DNA from: a virus
Direction: 5' to 3' (one strand)
IMG/VR virus record: IMGVR_UViG_3300049215_000594
Location: 1-49,553 of that record
DNA length: 49,553 nucleotides
The notes beneath the pieces were generated by a model, which saw only the letters and a program-made list of their open reading frames with translations, had not been told where the DNA came from and ran no database searches. Shown here in pieces: positions 33,565-42,800 of this stretch. The position numbers were made by a program, and so were the translations under genes. How positions within the stretch are numbered: the stretch's first letter is position 1; the number at the start of each line of letters is the position of its first letter.

Positions 33565-36500
33565 TGCCGACCTACAAGACATGGATACTCAACAATGTGC
33601 CGGTCAAGGGAGGCGTGATCGAAGTCCGCGTGAACGTCGGACCGCTCGGTTACGGCTACGGAAGCGCCCATCCGTCGCAGATGATCTCGCTGAACCACGC
33701 GTCGACGAGGGTGGCGAACGACACCTTTCCCACGGGCGTCGTCATGAGCATCGGTGCGACGAAGAAATCCAAAAGCGACACGCAAGGAGCGATCGTGGTC
33801 GACACCAAAACCCTGACGCTCGTCGACCGCTTCGATTACACGGGATATTCCAACGGCGTGCTCGTGAGCGAAAACCTCGAACCTTCCCTCTCTTCCCTGC
33901 TCGAGAAAATATTCTACCGCTCGTTCGGAACGCTGCGCGTCATCAGCGCGTCTCTCTTCGGCTCGACGACCGTGACCCTCCGGGCGGACAGCGGGACGAC
34001 GCAGCTCGTCAAAGGCGACTTCATCAATTTCCCCGGCGATCCCTACGTGTACCAAGTCGCGTCCGACGTGACGGTCGACACGCTCGGCGAGACCGTCACG
34101 CTCCTTTCGCCGCTCTACATGACGCAGGACGGAAGCGTCACGCCGATACAAGTGAACGTCACGGCGGCGCAGTACGAGGTCTGGTTCACGCGCATTCCCG
34201 TCGGCGGCTCGCCGGAGATCTATTTCGCGGGGGACGTCGACCAAGATTCCATCACCGCACTTCACGGCATTCTCCAAAACCCGCATGCAAGCAACGAACA
34301 GCGACGTCAACAAATCACGCTCACCATCAACTCCATCGCGCTGCGGGCGAAGAACAAAACGATATACGATCTCCGCAACGATCTCGAAGCGAATCCGCCG
34401 TCGCCTCCCGACCTCATCGAAGATGATTTTTATGCGGGACACCTCTATCACTCCGGCGGCACGAAACGGCAGGCGACGCCGTTCGAGCCCTACCCGTATG
34501 CGAACTTCACCGCCGACGGACTGTTCATGCAGCCCGCGATCTTCCACCCGCAATACGCGACCGCACGCATCGACACGTCCGCCGACGCATTCCCCGCGTC
34601 CATGCACGGCATCAGAGTGACCGCCCTTCTCGCGCGCATTGCCAAGTCACTGGGGTTCGTCGACATGAGCGGCAACGGTCAGGCGACGCTCTCCGGATCG
34701 TTCGACTATTATCTCCGCGCATGGTATCCGTACCCCTACGGAAGCACGCCGCAAGCGAACTCATCGGTGCAACAGTCGACGCCCGTGCGCGTGCATTGCA
34801 CCAACCACGGATATGCCGAGAACGAGGTCGTGCTCATCACAGGCACAGGCGCAAATTTCGACGGCGGGATGTTCAACGTCCATATCGTCGACGCCAACAC
34901 GTTCGAGCTCGCCGGCACCGTGAACTCCGGCGGCGGGAACACGCCGCATCCGGGCACGTCCCAACGCTACGATTATTCGCTCATGCGGGACAACGCGGGG
35001 AATTACAAAAAATTCTCCGCATCCGATATCTACGTGAATTTCCAGTTCCTGTTCGGCTACAACCCCATCAACGGGACGCACTCGATGGCATGGCCGTGCG
35101 CGTGGACGGACAATATGACGCTCTCCGACGCGCTCCGCCTCGTCTGCAACCAGTTCGGGTGCATCCCCCGTATCACGTTCGACGGGAGCGGCAACGTCAC
35201 GCTCGTCCTCCAGAGCTTGCGACAGTCGCCGACCGGCGCGACCTTCAACACCATGCTGCAAAAGTATCTTTCCAAGAGCAAGGAGAACACGCGCGCCATC
35301 GGAAAGAATTTCGTGGAGGTGAACAACACCGCTGACACGGGAAAGATTCAATGCCCGCGTGGAACGGGGGATTCGATCAGCATCGAACTGCCGTGGCGTG
35401 CGCATCGCTGGGGTCTCTGGTGGGACGAGATGACCTTCGACCCGTCGCTCGCCTTGCAGGATCAGTGGCACCGCTTCGACGTGGAGATCAGCAAAAATGC
35501 AGGCGGACTCGGCGGGCTTGCCGGTGGCGCGATGGGCGTTACAGGCAACCCCAGCAATATCAGCACCAATCATTTTTTGAAAGCACTCTACGGCAACGGG
35601 AATCCGGGCGTCATCGACCCCGACGGCTGGTACATGGGAACGCTTCTTTTCGTTCATGCGACGACGAGCGGGCTAACGCTGCCGATCTACCCTTCATCGG
35701 GAGGATGTACGGCGGCGTACACCGAGGAGTTCGGCATTCCGAACACCGGAGGGTTCTACGCCGTTTCATACACCCTCATCTTCGGCGCGGCGCCCGACGA
35801 GACATGGCCGCTTTCGCCGAACAATTACAACACGACCGTCGCGGCGGCGCAGTTCTTCGCACAGGAACTTCTCGGCGACTCCATCATCGTCGAACGTGAA
35901 TATGGCGACTGCACCGACGACGCCGGAAATCTTGCGACGCTCGAACTCGGCGTCACGGCATCGTGGTATTACAAGGGAAAGACGCGGACGTTCCGCATGA
36001 TCGACGTCGAGCAGGACGAGCACGCGTCGACGTGCAAAATCCAATGGGCGGAATTGCCGGACTCCTACACGCTTCTTCCTTCACAGACCGTCTCCGTCAC
36101 GGGGGAAACCTCGGCGAGTACGGGCGGTTCGAGCGGCGATCCGATCAATACGAGCAGTTCGTCCGTGGGATCTGCGACGAGTTCCCTCACGACGCCCGTC
36201 CGCACGTTCATTCCCGCAATGTTCGGGGGATGGACGTCGCTGAACGAGATTCAGTCCGTACCGCTGTGGGGCAACGCCGTCCATCAGTTCCGGCTTGAAG
36301 CGGTGTTCGTTTACGCCAACTTCACGCGGGGAACGTTCTTCCGCGTCTCTGCAAACCCGACCAACCTGACGTCGGACTTCATCATCGAGGCGAACAGCAA
36401 TGGCACGAGCCAAGACCTCACGAAATGGTGTCTCAAAATGGGAACGGTCAATCAAGTGACGTTCCCCGCACCGAGCGCGGGCACGGCGCACATGCTCATC

Positions 36501-37226
36501 ATTGAGTTCGACGGCACGAACGCGGGGACGGGAGCGGCGCAATGGCTCGTCAGCGTCGATGGCAACCTTCAAACGCTGACGAACGTCAGCAACAACAACG
36601 CCGGTCTCGTGACGCAGGCGTTCCGCATCACGTTCGGCTCGGATTATTCCGACCCGACGTCGCTCGGATCGTTCCCGCCCATGACGTTCGACGGCGTGAT
36701 CGGCGTGCGGCGCGGGTTCATCGCAACGACGGGCGACCTCACCATCGAGCCGTTATACAATACGATGGTATTCTGGTACGACCCGCGCGCGGTCATCGGC
36801 AGCGAGTTCGTCGAGAACGGGTTCTGTCAGCTTACGCAATCGGGAAGCACGGGACCGCTTTCCGGCAATACGACGTGTTATATGTTCTCCTCCAACAGCA
36901 CCATTCTCTACAATCCGCAGGCGATACAGATCGTCGGCGGGACGGGATTTGTCACCGTTGCCACGACGAACGGATTTCCGGGAACGCTTACATTCGGAAC
37001 GTCTCCAATCGGCGGGCCGCTGTCGTCTTTGCGGGTGAACTTCATCGTTACAACGCCCAACGTTGCGCGGATGGTGAACCTCGCGTTCCCCGATGAGCAG
37101 CGGTATTACTTGTTCCACATCCCGTTCGGGAATCTCAGCCCGCTGCCTTCCACTCCGTTCGCGTGGGTGCGGACGCTCGACGGGTCGACCGCGCCGGAAT
37201 TATTCTCGCGGATCGGAAATGGGTAA
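33564..37226 (+). CDS. large tail-tip / receptor-binding protein
   Basis: The 1220-residue protein starts on the base that ends the tape measure gene. The N-terminal 850 residues are beta-rich tail-hub-like sequence. A Ser/Thr linker (about 860-880) leads to a C-terminal region of about 330 residues. In it, blocks such as FRLEAVFVYANFT, LIIEFDGTN and WLVSVDGNLQTL resemble a LamG/concanavalin-type sugar-binding jelly roll. As the last tail gene and the only large one after the tape measure, it probably combines hub and receptor binding. No separate tail fibre gene is present. Confidence 0.75.
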   Translation: MPTYKTWILNNVPVKGGVIEVRVNVGPLGYGYGSAHPSQMISLNHASTRVANDTFPTGVVMSIGATKKSKSDTQGAIVVDTKTLTLVDRFDYTGYSNGVLVSENLEPSLSSLLEKIFYRSFGTLRVISASLFGSTTVTLRADSGTTQLVKGDFINFPGDPYVYQVASDVTVDTLGETVTLLSPLYMTQDGSVTPIQVNVTAAQYEVWFTRIPVGGSPEIYFAGDVDQDSITALHGILQNPHASNEQRRQQITLTINSIALRAKNKTIYDLRNDLEANPPSPPDLIEDDFYAGHLYHSGGTKRQATPFEPYPYANFTADGLFMQPAIFHPQYATARIDTSADAFPASMHGIRVTALLARIAKSLGFVDMSGNGQATLSGSFDYYLRAWYPYPYGSTPQANSSVQQSTPVRVHCTNHGYAENEVVLITGTGANFDGGMFNVHIVDANTFELAGTVNSGGGNTPHPGTSQRYDYSLMRDNAGNYKKFSASDIYVNFQFLFGYNPINGTHSMAWPCAWTDNMTLSDALRLVCNQFGCIPRITFDGSGNVTLVLQSLRQSPTGATFNTMLQKYLSKSKENTRAIGKNFVEVNNTADTGKIQCPRGTGDSISIELPWRAHRWGLWWDEMTFDPSLALQDQWHRFDVEISKNAGGLGGLAGGAMGVTGNPSNISTNHFLKALYGNGNPGVIDPDGWYMGTLLFVHATTSGLTLPIYPSSGGCTAAYTEEFGIPNTGGFYAVSYTLIFGAAPDETWPLSPNNYNTTVAAAQFFAQELLGDSIIVEREYGDCTDDAGNLATLELGVTASWYYKGKTRTFRMIDVEQDEHASTCKIQWAELPDSYTLLPSQTVSVTGETSASTGGSSGDPINTSSSSVGSATSSLTTPVRTFIPAMFGGWTSLNEIQSVPLWGNAVHQFRLEAVFVYANFTRGTFFRVSANPTNLTSDFIIEANSNGTSQDLTKWCLKMGTVNQVTFPAPSAGTAHMLIIEFDGTNAGTGAAQWLVSVDGNLQTLTNVSNNNAGLVTQAFRITFGSDYSDPTSLGSFPPMTFDGVIGVRRGFIATTGDLTIEPLYNTMVFWYDPRAVIGSEFVENGFCQLTQSGSTGPLSGNTTCYMFSSNSTILYNPQAIQIVGGTGFVTVATTNGFPGTLTFGTSPIGGPLSSLRVNFIVTTPNVARMVNLAFPDEQRYYLFHIPFGNLSPLPSTPFAWVRTLDGSTAPELFSRIGNG

Positions 37227-37250
37227 AATATAATAATTACTTAAAATCTT

Positions 37251-37289
37251 TGCTTAAAAAAGGGGTATAAAGGAACTTTTTTAAGCAAA
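37251..37289. repeat. 11-bp inverted repeat after the late operon
   Basis: TTTGCTTAAAA (37251-37261) is the exact reverse complement of TTTTAAGCAAA (37279-37289), with a 17-bp loop. It begins 24 bp after the tail-tip stop and may help end or stabilise the late transcript. Confidence 0.65.
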
Positions 37290-37295
37290 AGTGGG

Positions 37296-37347
37296 TTTTA
37301 ATAATACCTTATTTTTTAATGCATTAAAAAATAAGGTATTATTAAAA
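37296..37347. repeat. 52-bp perfect palindrome
   Basis: The arms 37296-37320 and 37323-37347 are exact reverse complements of 25 bp each around a central GC, with no mismatch. It is AT-rich and has A/T runs on both sides. The left arm contains AATAATACCTT, which is complementary to the AAGGTATTATT overlapping the translation start region of the NYN gene (37491-37501). It could act as terminator, protein-binding site or source of a regulatory RNA arm. Confidence 0.9.
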
Positions 37348-37357
37348 AATTTCCGAC

Positions 37358-37388
37358 TTGACAAACGCAGAGGGGAGCGTTATATTTG
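37358..37388 (+). promoter_or_regulatory. strong Bacteroidota-type promoter upstream of a short RNA
   Basis: TTGACA (37358-37363) and TATATTTG (37381-37388) stand 20 bp apart from TTG. The -7 flank TATATTTGTAAC equals that of the early promoter at 2799. The expected start is near 37395. Confidence 0.75.
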
Positions 37389-37394
37389 TAACCG

Positions 37395-37473
37395 AGTTTA
37401 AATCAATACCGCTACGCCGGTAGGCCGGCATTATAATATCCCCTCATGTAGCAATACATGGGGGGATTTTTTT
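37395..37473 (+). ncRNA. candidate small structured RNA in front of the NYN gene
   Basis: From the predicted start near 37395 to the terminator at 37473 there are about 79 nt without a credible reading frame. The RNA would fold as a GC hairpin GCCGG-TAGG-CCGGC (37416-37429) followed by the terminator hairpin. It may be a stand-alone small RNA or a leader that attenuates the ribonuclease gene downstream. The start point is inferred from the promoter pattern. Confidence 0.55.
37438..37473 (+). terminator. rho-independent terminator with GCAA tetraloop
   Basis: A 13-bp stem (37438-37450 with 37455-37467, one T-G wobble) closes a GCAA GNRA-type loop and is followed by seven T residues (37467-37473). 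It lies between the promoter at 37358 and the NYN start at 37503, so it should limit expression of that gene. Confidence 0.9.
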
Positions 37474-37502
37474 ATTTAAATTGCACCTAAAAGGTATTAT
37501 TT

Positions 37503-38165
37503 ATGCCCACAAAAAAAGTTGCGATCCTCATAGATGGTGGTTGGTTCAGTCCTGTTTTAGGAAACCAATTAACGCCAAAGGTCAAATGGCCCACAGCACA
37601 GCAAGTCTACGACAATACTCTTAAAATTCTCGAACCCAATGAAGATTTGTTGAAGATATATTACTATGATTCGCTCCCCTATGACAAGACCGCAACTAAT
37701 CCTATTGATAAAACAACCATTGATTATTCAAAAACACCGGGATTTACCCATCGAAATAGTTTTTTCAGAGATCTTGGGAATCAGAACTACATCGCCTTGC
37801 GACGGGGGGACATGAAATTTAGAGGATGGAAACTTAGTAAAGGTTTTCAAAAACAATTGAGTCAAGGGAAGGTTGTCAGCAAAGCACTTACGGGGAATGA
37901 CATTGATCCTGATTTGCAACAAAAAGGTGTGGATATGCGTATCGGTATTGATGTTGCAACGCTGGCTTTAAAACATCAAGTTGATAGAATTATTCTTTTC
38001 ACCGGAGATGCGGATATGATACCAGCAATTAAGTTAGCCCGCAGAGAAGGGATTCAGGTTGTATTAGTCCGTATTGGCAATAAAAAACTTGTCTACGAAT
38101 TGATAGAAGATTGCGATATTTTTCGCACCCTTGACTTATCCAAACCTACACCTGTCCTTCCATAA
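37503..38165 (+). CDS. NYN-domain (PIN-like) ribonuclease family protein
   Basis: The 220-residue protein has the NYN acidic core: VAILIDGG (Asp11), KGVDMRIGID (Asp144, Asp150) and FTGDADMIPAIKLA (Asp169, Asp171), followed by the strand GIQVVLVRI. NYN proteins are metal-dependent RNA-cutting enzymes. AT-rich composition, its own promoter-terminator leader and location just past the late operon mark it as cargo. A toxin or phage-defence role is plausible but unproven. Confidence 0.88.
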   Translation: MPTKKVAILIDGGWFSPVLGNQLTPKVKWPTAQQVYDNTLKILEPNEDLLKIYYYDSLPYDKTATNPIDKTTIDYSKTPGFTHRNSFFRDLGNQNYIALRRGDMKFRGWKLSKGFQKQLSQGKVVSKALTGNDIDPDLQQKGVDMRIGIDVATLALKHQVDRIILFTGDADMIPAIKLARREGIQVVLVRIGNKKLVYELIEDCDIFRTLDLSKPTPVLP

Positions 38166-38212
38166 ACAGGTGATAACAGGTCACTACACCGGAATTATTC
38201 CCAAGGCATGGT

Positions 38213-38842
38213 TTATTTCACATCACATGAAATGATTGGATGTATCTCCCAGAGCGTTGCGACGTTCACGCTTCCGTGATTGTTTCCTTTCTTGTTATTC
38301 GGGTCGTGCATCCGGTGTGGAAGATCGACGAACGCATATCCTGTCACTGTGATCTTTGGAAATCCCTTGGTGGCAGAGAAATGATGAGCCGTCGTGGAAA
38401 TATTGCGCACGCTGTACGGCTCCTGTCTGACCGCCTCCTTTACTTTCTCACGTAACGCGCAATACTCCGGCGAGTTCGGAATCTCAACGATCACCCTATC
38501 GGCATCAGGCGATTCGGTCTCCGCGATCTCCATGTGGATATCGCAGTCTTCATCCGATAGTTTTATCAGCATGATATATCCGGACACGGTGAACGTGGAA
38601 TCTTCTCGCGGATATTTCGTCGCATCGTCCCATGCGCCTTGTGGAATCGCCCACTCGTCGATCATCTCTTGAATGCTCACATCACGCTCGGCGTGGATGT
38701 GAGGCGGGATGGAACGGTATTTCAGGGCTTCCCGTTTATGTCCTGTTCCCTTCGTATCGCCGCATTTACAGGTATCGGCTGACGGCGAAGCGAGGAGACC
38801 AGAAGAAACGAACACGAGCAAAAAATAAATGATGAACCGCAT
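38213..38842 (-). CDS. secreted protein of unknown function
   Basis: The 209-residue protein has a signal peptide (residues 1-18, cleavage near LLASPSA) and then CKCGD. The C-terminal VTGYAFVDLPHRMHD...VATLWEIHPI block belongs to an uncharacterised exported family whose members end with a similar 'G...D..H...WEIHPi' pattern, as I recall it. Minus strand and away from phage structural genes, it may be host DNA or a lysogenic-conversion gene. The role is unknown. Confidence 0.65.
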   Translation of the reverse strand: MRFIIYFLLVFVSSGLLASPSADTCKCGDTKGTGHKREALKYRSIPPHIHAERDVSIQEMIDEWAIPQGAWDDATKYPREDSTFTVSGYIMLIKLSDEDCDIHMEIAETESPDADRVIVEIPNSPEYCALREKVKEAVRQEPYSVRNISTTAHHFSATKGFPKITVTGYAFVDLPHRMHDPNNKKGNNHGSVNVATLWEIHPIISCDVK

Positions 38843-38883
38843 TCTTTCCCTTTCTATAGATAATACAGTGCGAGGTTGTTCGA

Positions 38884-39699
38884 CTATCGCAAATACTTGG
38901 AGCTCTCTTCAAATTTCTCTATGAGCTTATCCGCCAAGTCTGACGACCGGATGAAATATTTTCCCCACTGGCTTTTCGTCTTTTCGTTATATGACGCCAT
39001 AACGCGAATATTGTTCTTATGCTTCAGCCGGTTACCAAGCTTCTCCACTTCTGCCGAGGGTATAAAAAGGATTCGGTCGTCTATCGTCAACGTATGGGGA
39101 TTGAACGAAACGCCAATCACATAAAAACTATGGTGCGGCTTGAAGGTCGCACCCGATATGGTCAACGTCATTTGCTTGCTTTCATGCACGTTGAAACGCG
39201 ACTTCACTTGTAAGTATATGGGAAGGAAAATGCCGCTCTTCAATACGATAAGGTCTATTCCGCCGCTGTCGACGACGGGCTTGTACACGTTCAGCAATCC
39301 CTGACCGTGCAAGACGATCAGTTCTTTCACCCTGTCCTCCGCGATATTGCCTTTTGCGGCGGAGGGAAGGTTGGAAATATTGATGAATGGCTTCGATTCT
39401 TTTTCTTCGGCAGGTCGACCGGACGGCGAATTCATGGTGATGCTCATCACCTTCTCTTTGACGATGACGTTCAGCACGCTTCCGGTGCGGATATCCATCT
39501 TATTGTACCAGTCTGTCAAGCCGAATATCCGTTTGTGATCGGCGTTGTAGTGGAGTTCTCTGACGCGGTTTTCCCCGTCAAGTTTTACACGGATATTCCC
39601 GTTCTGTTTCGGCATGGATTCTTCGCCTGCCGCAGGAACATACAGGAATCCTAACTTCTTTTCTACTTCGATTATCCGGCGTTGGTATTTGACGGTCAT
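38884..39699 (-). CDS. PD-(D/E)XK nuclease-like protein
   Basis: The 271-residue protein carries a clear PD-(D/E)XK-type core: GNIAEDRVKEL (Glu121), VDSGGIDLIVL (Asp149) and IYLQVKSR (Gln164, Lys166), matching the E...D...QxK arrangement. The N-terminal 90 residues look like a separate beta-rich domain. It lies 41 bp upstream of the secreted-protein gene on the same strand. It could be a restriction-type or repair nuclease; no methyltransferase is adjacent. Confidence 0.78.
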   Translation of the reverse strand: MTVKYQRRIIEVEKKLGFLYVPAAGEESMPKQNGNIRVKLDGENRVRELHYNADHKRIFGLTDWYNKMDIRTGSVLNVIVKEKVMSITMNSPSGRPAEEKESKPFINISNLPSAAKGNIAEDRVKELIVLHGQGLLNVYKPVVDSGGIDLIVLKSGIFLPIYLQVKSRFNVHESKQMTLTISGATFKPHHSFYVIGVSFNPHTLTIDDRILFIPSAEVEKLGNRLKHKNNIRVMASYNEKTKSQWGKYFIRSSDLADKLIEKFEESSKYLR

Positions 39700-39741
39700 G
39701 GAAATCGCCTTCTACTTGAATAAATGGGGTTACGTCGTCCG

Positions 39742-39770
39742 GTGAGAATTTAATTTTAATAGATTCTCAC
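39742..39770. repeat. 8-bp inverted repeat upstream of the PD-(D/E)XK gene
   Basis: GTGAGAAT (39742-39749) pairs with ATTCTCAC (39763-39770) across a 13-bp AT loop, 43 bp upstream of the start codon of the minus-strand gene at 39699. It could be an operator or a minor hairpin. Otherwise the gap 39700-39848 shows nothing. Confidence 0.45.
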
Positions 39771-39844
39771 GTTTCAATATCCAAATATATCGAGTTTTTC
39801 ATGCCCGGTGCAAGATAGGCGTAGCGATCAACCTGATGGCATAA

Positions 39845-39879
39845 TAAAAAAGGGGTGGGCAAATATTGCCCACCCCTTT
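39845..39879 (-). terminator. terminator of the 2200-residue secreted protein gene
   Basis: A 14-bp perfect stem (AAAGGGGTGGGCAA with its complement, loop ATA) is followed, read leftward, by a run of T residues (plus-strand A run 39845-39851). It lies 20 bp after the stop of the gene at 39900. Confidence 0.9.
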
Positions 39880-39899
39880 AGGTAGCGACCGCCCTATCG

Positions 39900-42800
39900 T
39901 CACTTCTCCAAAACCATCAGCTTGTTTTGCAAATGGTTCGCGGTACGAACTACGACAACATATCGTCCCGAAGGCAATGACGATCCGTCGAACGTCACCG
40001 TGTATTGCCCTGCGGATTTGACTTCCCGTACAAGGGTCGTCACCTCTCGCATCGTGACATCGTACACTTTGACTTCCGTCACGCCGTTCGCATCTTCGTT
40101 AGGGACAGTGAAGCTGACATCCGTCAAAGAAGTGAAGGGATTCGGATGCACATCCAGCCGCAACACATTATCCGTCGCCGGAACGAGAGAATTTTGTTGC
40201 TGTTGTATTTGCTTGTAGAATCCACTTCCTACCGTATCCGATGTTTCAAATTGCATCTCCGATGTCACGTCCCATTTAGCGGCGTTCGAGTCTGCCGTGA
40301 TCCGCGCGCGGATATATGCATGATGGAGATTCAAACCCGAACTCGGAGAGAACGCCAATGTACCTTTTCTCTCCGTGCTGTCGGTCGGATGCGAAACGGA
40401 GAAGCTGTCGAGAACAGCAATAACGGCGCTCGTCGCCGAATCCACTATCTCGATATATGCTTTGGGATGCACACCCGTTGCAAGTATCTTCGAGAGTGTC
40501 GCCGTATCCTTGGCGACCAGCCAACGGTCAAATACGACGGTTGTTCCGGTGTGCAAGATGAAGTTGTTGCTTCTTACAGCCGTGTTTTCATTCGTGCCGC
40601 CGCCTGTATATACCGTCGTCGTTGGGAGAGAAGCAAGCGAGATCGTCTGCACGCTTCCACCGGCGATATGGTTATCCGCGATGCTGACCGCCATACCATG
40701 ATAACGGCTGCCGTTGCCGATGGTGGTCTTCAACGCTTCGATTGCGACTGTATTCACCTGCCTCGTTTGAGACAACGTCGTGCCGCTTATAGAATCCTGT
40801 CCTGCAACAACCACCTTATATGCCGAATCAGGTGTTTGGCAGATCAACGACGGGAGTGTGTCTTTCCATGTTGAATATGATAACGTGGGATGCTCTCCCG
40901 TCATCTTATAACTGTGAAGCACGGTTTGTCCGGGAATGAATTCGTACACGCCGTTCGTGGAAGATTGCCACGCCATCGTCAGCGATGACCCCGTCGTATC
41001 CGCAGGAGACATCGCAACGTCCGGCTCAATGTATCCACGCGCACCCGATGCGTAGCCATACGTTGCGCTGTATTGTTTCGTGCCTCTGCGTTCACGATAC
41101 CGCACCCGGTCGTATGACGATGTATCGCTCAACGCCTGTGCGTGCCATATAATACGCACGACGTTATTACCCATACGATTGCCTTTGCCGTCGACGCTTA
41201 CACTCGGCATCGTGTTGGAAGATACCCACGGATCGTCCCGCTCCGATACCTTCTCGATGCTGTCCACACCGTAGGTGAGAGACGGCTGCGAAGAATAGAA
41301 CGGCGCCGCCATGAAAGTCTCATGCCATATATGGAAGAACCCTGCGCTGTCCGGTTGTTGCCACACGATATGCGCCATTGGTGTAAATCCCGATCCGCCC
41401 GACACCGTATCATTTCCCCATGCAATCGAAGGGAACAACGCGGGCTTTACCGCCGACGCATTCAGCAATAGAGGATTTGCCACGTTCGGATAATATATTC
41501 CTCCCTTTCCGCCAACGGTGTTAACGTAAATACCGTCACTTGAATCAGACCATGCGACGATCCAGCCGCTGTCCGTTCCACATATCGAAGGCATCGAAGG
41601 GAACGTGAGCGTCGGTGTCGTCAGTCCGTTACTTATATCCCATGCATTGTTATGCAAGCATGTATTTGTGGGAAACAGCATACTGTCCTGATCGTTGATG
41701 ACGGTCACAAGTATTTCTTTTCTCAATCCGCTGGACGCGCTGTCTGTCTCTTCCCATGCGATCATGTCCTCGTTCACGCTTGCGCGATGACGGGCAACCA
41801 CGGGGTTGCGGTTGTATGCGCGAATGTATCCGCCACTACACAGGTCGGTGTCTTGTCTTCCTGCGCTCACGAGAATCTCAAAGGAAAGAGTATCGTTCAC
41901 CACGCGGCGTGTGAAAAGTGAATCGTTTCTTATATACACGATACGCGATGTCGTGCCGTCATGCCGTACCATGTGAACACCGTTCGTGTACGAAACACCG
42001 CCGTTGTCTATATATGGAGAAGGAGGAGCAGGTAACGGCCCCAATGTGTCCGCATATTCAAACTGCATCTCGGATACCAAATTCCACACGGCAACATTAG
42101 AATCCGCAAGGATGCGCGCACGGACGTATGCCGTCTTGCCTGCTGTCGTCGCCGTCGGGTAATACACTATCGTTCCGTTGCGGTCTATATTGTCCGTCGG
42201 GTGAAATACCGTAAAACTATCAAGCACAGCAAGGACGGAAGTTGTCGCTGAGTCCACTAATTCAATAAGTTCCTGTGGATGCTGACCGGTGGAAAGAAGA
42301 TTTGCAAGCGATCCCGAATCCGTCACCGTCATGTGTCGATTGAACGCAATCGGCACCCCCATTTGCAACGGCATATTGTCACTCTGTATTGCCTTATTCT
42401 CATTCACGCCATTGCCGCTGTACTGCGGGGTGGGATCAATGGGCGGCAGAGGGATGGTCAAATACGGACCGGATGGATTCGGGTAGTTGCGTGTTGGTAA
42501 ATTATTACCTGCGAATCCTATCCATAGCGCATAATCATGGCAGCATGTTTCACAAACGGATTCTGCCGCAGGATGCTTTCCTTCCACCCCCAGTGAGTTC
42601 AATTGACGCGACTTCTGCGTTGATTGTGTATTCGAGGGATCGTACTGGTCGTGTGTTGCGATTCCTGCAAGATACACCGAGTCGGGCGTTTGGAAGATAG
42701 CTTCAGGGATCATGTCGTTCCATAATGCATAGGAAAGCGTCACATGCTTTCCCCCTCCTTGCGGAAAATTGCGAATCTGAGCTTCTCCCGGTATATATGC

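Larger units (their letters stand above)
743..38165. mobile_element. temperate siphovirus prophage (boundaries approximate)
   Basis: The stretch contains integrase, repressor, recombination and replication genes, holin-like genes, both terminase subunits, portal, prohead protease, HK97-fold capsid, tail chaperones with frameshift, tape measure and tail-tip genes in canonical order. It has no contractile sheath gene, so a long non-contractile tail is expected. The left end is set by the integrase beside tRNA-Val. No copy of the tRNA 3' end was found on the right. The right limit is placed after the NYN gene because the next convincing host genes (type IX-secreted proteins) begin at 39900, and it could lie anywhere in 37227-39900. 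Confidence 0.85.

Noticed and set aside
37296-37347. The 52-bp palindrome as a CRISPR repeat or insertion-sequence end
   Set aside because: It occurs once, there are no spaced repeats or transposase genes nearby, and no target-site duplication was seen.
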